Shown: positions 6,090 through 10,011 of the stretch, piece after piece
Layout: each line of letters opens with the position of its first letter
Position numbering within the stretch: position 1 is the stretch's first letter
Source: Betaproteobacteria bacterium
GTDB lineage: Bacteria; Pseudomonadota; Gammaproteobacteria; Burkholderiales; SG8-41
NCBI GenBank assembly: GCA_021300125.1
Contig: JAJTHX010000351.1
Coordinates: 1 to 10,011, forward strand
Reading direction: 5' to 3'
Length of the DNA: 10,011 nt
Notes under the pieces: model-generated
What the model was told of the DNA's origin: nothing
Database searches by the model: none
Seen by the model: only the letters and a program-made list of their open reading frames with translations
Translations under genes and position numbers: made by a program

Positions 6090-6941
6090 ATGACCGAACT
6101 GTTACAGCAACCTGTGTTTTTTGCCCTGGTCGCAGCCGTAATCGGCCTGTGCGTGGGGAGCTTCCTCAATGTCGTGATTCACCGCCTGCCGAAGATGATG
6201 GAGCGGCAGTGGCGAGCCGAGTGCGCAGAACTCTCGGGACAAGGAGCGCCCGCCGCAGAACGCTACAACCTGGTACTGCCACGCTCGGCCTGCCCGCACT
6301 GCGGCCACCGCATCATCGCGCTGGAGAACATCCCCGTTCTGAGCTGGCTGCTGCTGCGCGGCCGGTGCTCGGCCTGCGGCACCGCGATTTCGGTGCGGTA
6401 TCCCGCGGTGGAACTGCTGAGCGGCCTGCTTTCGGCGTACGTGGCCTGGCGCTTCGGCTTTGGCCTTGCCGGCTGCGGCGCGCTGGTTTTCGTGTGGGCC
6501 ATGATTGCGCTGACCTTCATCGACATCGACACCTTTTTCCTGTCTGACAGCATCACGCTGCCGCTGCTGTGGCTGGGTCTGCTGCTCAACATAGGCGGGG
6601 TTTATGCCGCGCTGCCTGCGGCCGTGATCGGCGCTGCTGCGGGTTATCTCTCACTGTGGTCGGTGTACTGGGCGTTCAAGTGGGCCACCGGCAAGGAGGG
6701 CATGGGCTACGGCGACTTCAAGCTGCTGGCAGCGATTTGCGCCTGGCTGGGCTGGTCACAGCTGCCGCTGGTGATCTTGCTCTCCGCGATGGCTGGTGCT
6801 TCAGTAGGTCTCGGGATGATCGTTCTCGGCGGCCGTGACCGCGCAAAACCGATCCCATTCGGCCCCTATCTGGCAATCGCCGGCGTTGTCGCGCTTCTGC
6901 ATGGCGAGACGATCACCCGGGCCTACCTAGGGCCGCTCTGA
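6090..6941 (+). CDS. pilD: Prepilin leader peptidase / N-methyltransferase PilD
   Basis: Membrane aspartyl protease that cleaves type IV prepilin (and type II pseudopilin) leaders and N-methylates the new N-terminus. The 283-residue product has the GSFLNVVIHRLP motif (23-34) and the zinc-binding pairs C68-x2-C71 and C93-x2-C96, characteristic of the bifunctional enzyme. The two catalytic Asp regions are FIDID (143-147, with D145 as the likely nucleophile) and GMGYGDFK (204-211, D209). IPFGPYLAIAG follows at 255-265. Multiple hydrophobic segments fill the rest. The first Asp motif is normally followed by LPD and here reads LSD, a small deviation. The ATG at 6090 lacks an obvious Shine-Dalgarno. 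It sits between pilC and coaE as in many beta- and gammaproteobacteria. Confidence 0.96.
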   Translation: MTELLQQPVFFALVAAVIGLCVGSFLNVVIHRLPKMMERQWRAECAELSGQGAPAAERYNLVLPRSACPHCGHRIIALENIPVLSWLLLRGRCSACGTAISVRYPAVELLSGLLSAYVAWRFGFGLAGCGALVFVWAMIALTFIDIDTFFLSDSITLPLLWLGLLLNIGGVYAALPAAVIGAAAGYLSLWSVYWAFKWATGKEGMGYGDFKLLAAICAWLGWSQLPLVILLSAMAGASVGLGMIVLGGRDRAKPIPFGPYLAIAGVVALLHGETITRAYLGPL

Positions 6942-6951
6942 AACCAATACC

Positions 6952-7569
6952 ATGGTTTATTGCATCGGCGTTACCGGCGGCATTGGTTCAGGAAAATCCA
7001 GCGCTGCGAATCTTTTCGCCGAGCTGGGCGCAGCCGTGGTCGATACCGATGAAATCGCCCGCCATCTCACCGCTCGCGACGGCGATGCCGTGGGGACCAT
7101 CGCTAAAGCCTTCGGGGATGCCGTGATCGCCCCCGACGGCAGCCTCAACCGCGCAGCCATGCGGGAACTGGTGTTCGCGGACACCGGACGCCGGCGGCAG
7201 CTCGAAGCCATCCTGCATCCGATGATCCGCGCCGAGGCGCGCAGACGCGTGCTTTCGGCGACCACGCCCTATGTGCTGCTGCTGGTGCCGCTGCTGCTTG
7301 AGAACAAAAGCTACACCAGTATCGTGCAGCGCGTGCTGGTTGTCGATTGTGACGAAGCCGCTCAGATCGAACGCACCGTACGCCGCAGCCAGCTCAGCGA
7401 GGAGTCCGTGCGGGCCATCATGGCAGCGCAATTGCCCCGCGAGAAGCGCGTCGAGCAGGCCGACGACGTGATCGACAACAACGGCGATCTGGAACAGCTG
7501 CGCAGCCAGGTCACGGCACTGCACCAGCGCTACCTTGAACTGGCCGAAGCCCATCGGCGCCAGGAATAA
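6952..7569 (+). CDS. coaE: Dephospho-CoA kinase
   Basis: Catalyses the last step of coenzyme A synthesis, ATP-dependent phosphorylation of the ribose 3'-hydroxyl of dephospho-CoA, in the cytoplasm. The 205-residue protein has the P-loop TGGIGSGKSS (8-17), the substrate-site VVDTDEIAR (29-37), LHPMIR (88-93), PLLLE (113-117) and a lid/C-terminal region with SEESVRAIMAAQLPREKR (149-166) followed by ADDVIDNNGDLEQL (170-183). Length is normal. It begins 10 bp after the pilD stop without a clear Shine-Dalgarno, which suggests co-translation or read-through from pilD. The pilD-coaE linkage is common in proteobacteria and is probably positional rather than functional. Confidence 0.97.
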   Translation: MVYCIGVTGGIGSGKSSAANLFAELGAAVVDTDEIARHLTARDGDAVGTIAKAFGDAVIAPDGSLNRAAMRELVFADTGRRRQLEAILHPMIRAEARRRVLSATTPYVLLLVPLLLENKSYTSIVQRVLVVDCDEAAQIERTVRRSQLSEESVRAIMAAQLPREKRVEQADDVIDNNGDLEQLRSQVTALHQRYLELAEAHRRQE

Positions 7570-7578
7570 GCCCCCCGC

Positions 7579-7605
7579 AAGGCCAGCCATAAGCCTTTAT
7601 TTTTT
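7579..7605 (+). terminator. Possible weak intrinsic terminator after coaE
   Basis: AAGGC (7579-7583) and GCCTT (7593-7597) can form a 5-bp stem with a 9-nt loop, running into TTTATTTTTT (7596-7605). The stem is short but the T-tract is good, and it follows the coaE stop by 9 bp. It may split pilC-pilD-coaE from zapD-yacG. I could not see a convincing promoter for zapD in the remaining bases before 7671. Confidence 0.4.
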
Positions 7606-7664
7606 CTGGTTTTTGGCCGATACTCCCGCAGAATTCGAAGCTCCCCCCTCCGGCCCCTGGGACT

Positions 7665-7686
7665 ACGGACGTGACGACGGACGTGA
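7665..7686 (+). repeat. Tandem duplication over the zapD start codon
   Basis: ACGGACGTGA occurs at 7665-7674 and 7677-7686, a perfect 10-base repeat with a 12-bp period. Each copy contains an in-frame GTG (7671 and 7683), so zapD has two equivalent candidate start codons four codons apart. Confidence 0.7.
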
Positions 7687-8438
7687 TTGTCTACGAACAT
7701 CCTTTAAGCGAGCGCGTGCGCACCCTGCTGCGCCTCGAGGACCTGTTCGAGCGCATCGATTACTTCATGGCCAAGGATGACGGCGCGGAACACCATGTCG
7801 CGCTGCTGCTGATTTTCGAAATCCTCGAAGTAGCCAGTCGCGCCGATCTCAAATCGGACCTTCTGCAGGAGCTGGAGCGGCAGAAGCAGGTGCTCGAATC
7901 GCTGCGCGAGAACCCGGACATCTCGGAAGAGGCGCTCGACAACGTGCTGTGGCAGATCGACCAGGCTTCGGCGCGGCTGTTCCAGGCCTCGGGCAAGGTC
8001 GGCCAGGAACTGCGCGACAACGAGTGGCTGATGAGCATCAAGCAGCGCACTGCGATCCCCGGCGGCGTCTGCGAATTTGACCTGCCCTCCTATCATTTCT
8101 GGCAGCAGCAGCATCCCGAACTGCGGCGCCACAACCTGCAGCAATGGCTGGCGCCGTTCCTGCCCACCCGGGACGGCATCTCCATCGTGCTCAGGCTTCT
8201 GCGCGAAAGCGGCAAAACCTCAAGCCAGGTCGCCCAGCAGGGCACTTACCAGCAGATGATGGCCGGCCGCGTCGCGCAGATGTTGCGCATCCGCATTGCC
8301 AGCGCCTATTCCTGCGTGCCCGAAATCAGCGCCAACAAGTATGCGCTGAACATACGCTTCACCACCCAGGAAGGCATGCAGCGGCCCAAGGCATCGGAAA
8401 ACGATGTCGAATTCGAACTGACCTTCTGCAATCTCTGA
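7671..8438 (+). CDS. zapD: Cell division protein ZapD (FtsZ-bundling, YacF family)
   Basis: Cytoplasmic Z-ring-associated protein that crosslinks FtsZ filaments. The 255-residue product carries the YacF/ZapD landmarks: YEHPLSERVRTLLRLEDLF (8-26), a helical N-terminal domain to about residue 120, VGQELRDNEWLMSIKQR (110-126) with IPGG (129-132), FDLPSYHFW (136-144) and the C-terminal beta domain with PEISANKYALNIRF (217-230) and EFELTF (247-252). The start is GTG in either of two positions. That at 7671 has a GGGA 8 nt upstream and matches the N-terminal length of E. coli ZapD. That at 7683 gives MIVYEHPL, closer to how I recall betaproteobacterial homologues beginning. yacG follows after 3 bp, so the two are certainly co-transcribed. 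Confidence 0.95.
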   Translation: MTTDVIVYEHPLSERVRTLLRLEDLFERIDYFMAKDDGAEHHVALLLIFEILEVASRADLKSDLLQELERQKQVLESLRENPDISEEALDNVLWQIDQASARLFQASGKVGQELRDNEWLMSIKQRTAIPGGVCEFDLPSYHFWQQQHPELRRHNLQQWLAPFLPTRDGISIVLRLLRESGKTSSQVAQQGTYQQMMAGRVAQMLRIRIASAYSCVPEISANKYALNIRFTTQEGMQRPKASENDVEFELTFCNL

Positions 8439-8441
8439 ACG

Positions 8442-8645
8442 ATGGCATCAAAGCTGGTGTCCTGCCCACAGTGCGGGACCGGTGTCGAATGGAGCACGGC
8501 CAACCGCTTCCGTCCGTTCTGCTCCGAGCGCTGCAAAATGATTGACCTTGGCGCCTGGGCAACAGAGCGTTATCGCGTGCCGCTGGAAGAAACCGACCCG
8601 CAGGATTCCGTCCCGGAAGCGGACATCACGCCACGGACCAACTAG
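8442..8645 (+). CDS. yacG: DNA gyrase inhibitor YacG, zinc-binding
   Basis: Small protein (67 residues) that in E. coli binds GyrB and blocks DNA binding by gyrase. The treble-clef zinc site is clear: CPQC (8-11) and FCSERC (26-31), giving C8, C11, C27 and C31, followed by KMIDLGAW (32-39), the family signature. The C-terminal tail is acidic and probably disordered. The start lies 3 bp after the zapD stop. The coaE-zapD-yacG order is the same as in E. coli (coaE-yacF-yacG). The stop (8643-8645) is only 1 bp from the stop of the convergent Nudix gene, and no terminator separates them. Confidence 0.97.
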   Translation: MASKLVSCPQCGTGVEWSTANRFRPFCSERCKMIDLGAWATERYRVPLEETDPQDSVPEADITPRTN

Positions 8646-8646
8646 C

Positions 8647-9609
8647 TCAGGGCAATAACTGGCGCCAGGCCCCGCGGATCATCGCCAGGCCATGGGCACC
8701 GCTGGCCAGCGCCGCTTCGCGGCAAGCCTCGTCTATTCCACCCAGAGCAAATACCGGCATCGGCCGGCCGGCCGCCAGCGCGCGAAAGCCGGGCCAGCCC
8801 AGGGTCTTCGCGCCGGCATGGGTCGGCGTCGGCAGCACGGGACCCAGCACTGCAAAGTCGACCCCCAAGCCTGCGGCCAGCTCCAGTTCCTCCGCGTCAT
8901 GGCAGGACGCGGCCACCAGCGGCAGTTGCGGACGCGCACGGGTGTCGCGCAGCTGGGCTGCCGTGAGATGCACGCCGTCGGCGCCGCAGCGCTGCGCAAG
9001 CCCGGCATCAGCGTTGATCAGCACCTGCGCTCCTGCGGCACGGGCCCGCGCGATGATTTCGGTGGCGAGGGCAGAGAATCGCTCCGCCGGCCAATCCCGC
9101 CCCCTGACCTGAAACAACCGCAGCCCCCGTGCCAGCGCGTCGTCCATCGCCGCAGCCAACTGCCGCGGCGGCGTTGCGGGCGTAAAACCGGTGATGGCAT
9201 AGGTCTCGGGCAGCTTCAGCGCCGCGAGTATCGGGCCGTTCGCGGGCAGCAGCGGTGCGACATTGATGGCATCAATGCGCTGCCAGGCAAAGGCCTGCTG
9301 CTCGCGGCCCCGCAGCTCACCCCGCCAGGCGCGTACCCTGAAAAAATCCAGGCGCACCGCGGCGTGCTCGTAATCATATTCGCGGGTCAGCCAGGGATGG
9401 GCTGTGGTGATGTTGATGCCGAGCTCTTCCTGCAGTTCGCGTTTGAGCGCCAGGGCCGGCGTTTCATCCGGCTCGACTTTGCCGCCCGGAAACTCCCAGT
9501 AGCCGGCGTAGGCCTTGCCCGGGGGACGTTGCGCAAGCAGGAAACGGCCGTCGGGCCGCTGCAACACGGCAGCGACCACCGCGATGCGGCGTCGCGTTTT
9601 CAAGGCCAC
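8647..9609 (-). CDS. Nudix hydrolase fused to a ThiE/TenI-like domain
   Basis: Two-domain protein of 320 residues. The N-terminal Nudix domain (about 6-132) is MutT-like, with a canonical Nudix box from G43 to I65 (E49, R57, E58, E61, E62, G64) preceded by GYWEFPG, so hydrolysis of oxidised dNTPs or similar nucleotides is likely. The C-terminal part (about 136-320) is a thiamine-phosphate-synthase-like barrel: LFQVRGRD (165-172), INADAGLAQRCGADGVHL (198-215), SCHDAEELELAAGLGVDFA (235-253), GPVLPTPTHAG (256-266) and VFALGGID (286-293). Metal and phosphate ligands of genuine ThiE appear substituted (A200 at a Mg-binding Asp site, TAAQ in place of GQED, H264 for Lys). The GTG at 9609 was chosen as start because the Nudix fold begins there; it lies 4 nt after the stop of the upstream ATPase gene, suggesting coupling. 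Longer in-frame starts up to 9720 lie inside that gene. The fusion is known in beta- and gammaproteobacteria, often annotated as MutT. Confidence 0.9.
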   Translation of the reverse strand: MALKTRRRIAVVAAVLQRPDGRFLLAQRPPGKAYAGYWEFPGGKVEPDETPALALKRELQEELGINITTAHPWLTREYDYEHAAVRLDFFRVRAWRGELRGREQQAFAWQRIDAINVAPLLPANGPILAALKLPETYAITGFTPATPPRQLAAAMDDALARGLRLFQVRGRDWPAERFSALATEIIARARAAGAQVLINADAGLAQRCGADGVHLTAAQLRDTRARPQLPLVAASCHDAEELELAAGLGVDFAVLGPVLPTPTHAGAKTLGWPGFRALAAGRPMPVFALGGIDEACREAALASGAHGLAMIRGAWRQLLP

Positions 9610-9613
9610 GCGC

Positions 9614-10011
9614 TTATTTGCGGCGAGGCAACCGCGAGCGGCCGGCCCAGTCGCGGGCAAACTGCCAGGCAACGCGGCCGCTGCGCGACCCGCGGGTAAG
9701 TGCCCAGTTGAGCGCAGCATGCTCGACCTCGGCGCTTTTCACATTGGGCACCCTGAAGTGGTCGAGCCAGACACGGACGATGCTCAGGTATTCGTCCTGG
9801 TCGAAGGGGTAGAACGACACCCAAAGCCCGAAACGCTCGGACAGCGAGATCTTCTCCTCGCTGGTTTCGCCGGGATGGATTTCCTCGCCGACATGCTTGT
9901 ACTCGAGGTTTTCCTGCATGAACTCGGGCATCAGGTGACGTCGGTTGGACGTCGCGTAAATCAGGCAGTTTTCGGACGCTGCGGCTACCGAACCGTCGAG
10001 CACGACCTTCA
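9614..10011 (-). CDS. DUF815-type AAA-family ATPase, C-terminal part (cut by window edge)
   Basis: The window holds the last 131 complete codons; the Walker A and B region lies beyond base 10011. The visible part opens with KVVLDGSV and runs through LIYATSNRRHLMPE (a sensor-1-like strand), EKISLSERFGLWVSFYPFDQ and a C-terminal GSRSGRVAWQFARDWAG, which I recognise as the DUF815 family (usually about 280-300 residues). These are uncharacterised P-loop ATPases. The stop at 9616-9614 is 4 nt from the GTG of the Nudix-ThiE gene, so the two are very likely an operon and possibly translationally coupled. No signal for its own promoter is in the window. Confidence 0.88.
   Translation of the reverse strand, partial: KVVLDGSVAAASENCLIYATSNRRHLMPEFMQENLEYKHVGEEIHPGETSEEKISLSERFGLWVSFYPFDQDEYLSIVRVWLDHFRVPNVKSAEVEHAALNWALTRGSRSGRVAWQFARDWAGRSRLPRRK

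Noticed and set aside
8692..9699. A 335-codon open frame opposite the Nudix-ThiE fusion
   Set aside because: It is a shadow of the fusion, whose Nudix box and ThiE-like motifs fix the coding strand.
9610..9720. A 37-codon N-terminal extension of the Nudix fusion
   Set aside because: It lies wholly inside the upstream ATPase gene, has a low-complexity Ala/Gly/Pro/Arg composition, and is unlike any Nudix N-terminus. The GTG at 9609 fits better.
1..10011. tRNA, rRNA, CRISPR, insertion sequence, phage, toxin-antitoxin or defence genes
   Set aside because: I looked on both strands and saw none. The window is filled with recognisable housekeeping and pilus genes, and the short repeats found are isolated pairs.

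Overview
The window looks like a chromosomal, GC-rich stretch from a proteobacterium, most likely a betaproteobacterium (Nitrosomonadales/Rhodocyclales-like). This rests on gene content and order: rpsP near ffh, ypjD plus a CBS-domain transporter divergent from ffh, the pilC-pilD-coaE-zapD-yacG run, and a Nudix/ThiE-like fusion next to a DUF815-type ATPase. Species cannot be named from sequence reading alone. Nearly every base is coding. There are no RNA genes, CRISPR arrays or mobile elements, and no gene-free stretch longer than about 150 bases.

Left part (1-2499). The 5' end of rpsP (ribosomal protein S16) runs off the left edge on the minus strand, and ffh (the SRP GTPase) is also on the minus strand. 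Between them, on the plus strand, sits an NfsA/FRP-type nitroreductase gene that is not part of the usual ffh-rpsP neighbourhood. A promoter for rpsP with a palindrome over its -35 box lies in the rpsP/nitroreductase intergenic region.

Middle part (2521-4708). Only 21 bases separate ffh from the divergent ypjD (CcsA-superfamily membrane protein). It is followed by a CNNM/CorC-type transporter with DUF21, two CBS domains and a CorC_HlyC domain. This pair accompanies ffh in many beta- and gammaproteobacteria, but its joint function is poorly defined.

Right part (4815-8645). pilC (type IV pilus/T2SS platform protein), pilD (prepilin peptidase/methylase), coaE (dephospho-CoA kinase), zapD (FtsZ-bundling protein) and yacG (gyrase inhibitor) are co-oriented, with a possible weak terminator after coaE. 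The pilB ATPase gene that normally precedes pilC is absent. The right end (8647-10011, minus strand) holds a Nudix-ThiE-like fusion, translationally coupled to an upstream DUF815 AAA-type ATPase that is cut by the window edge.

Overall this is a mostly housekeeping region. I found no convincing new defence, mobile or biosynthetic system. The points most worth a second look are the degenerate ThiE-like domain, the orphan position of pilC, the ypjD/CNNM pair with its apparently mosaic transporter, the duplicated zapD start region, and the operator-like palindrome at the rpsP promoter.
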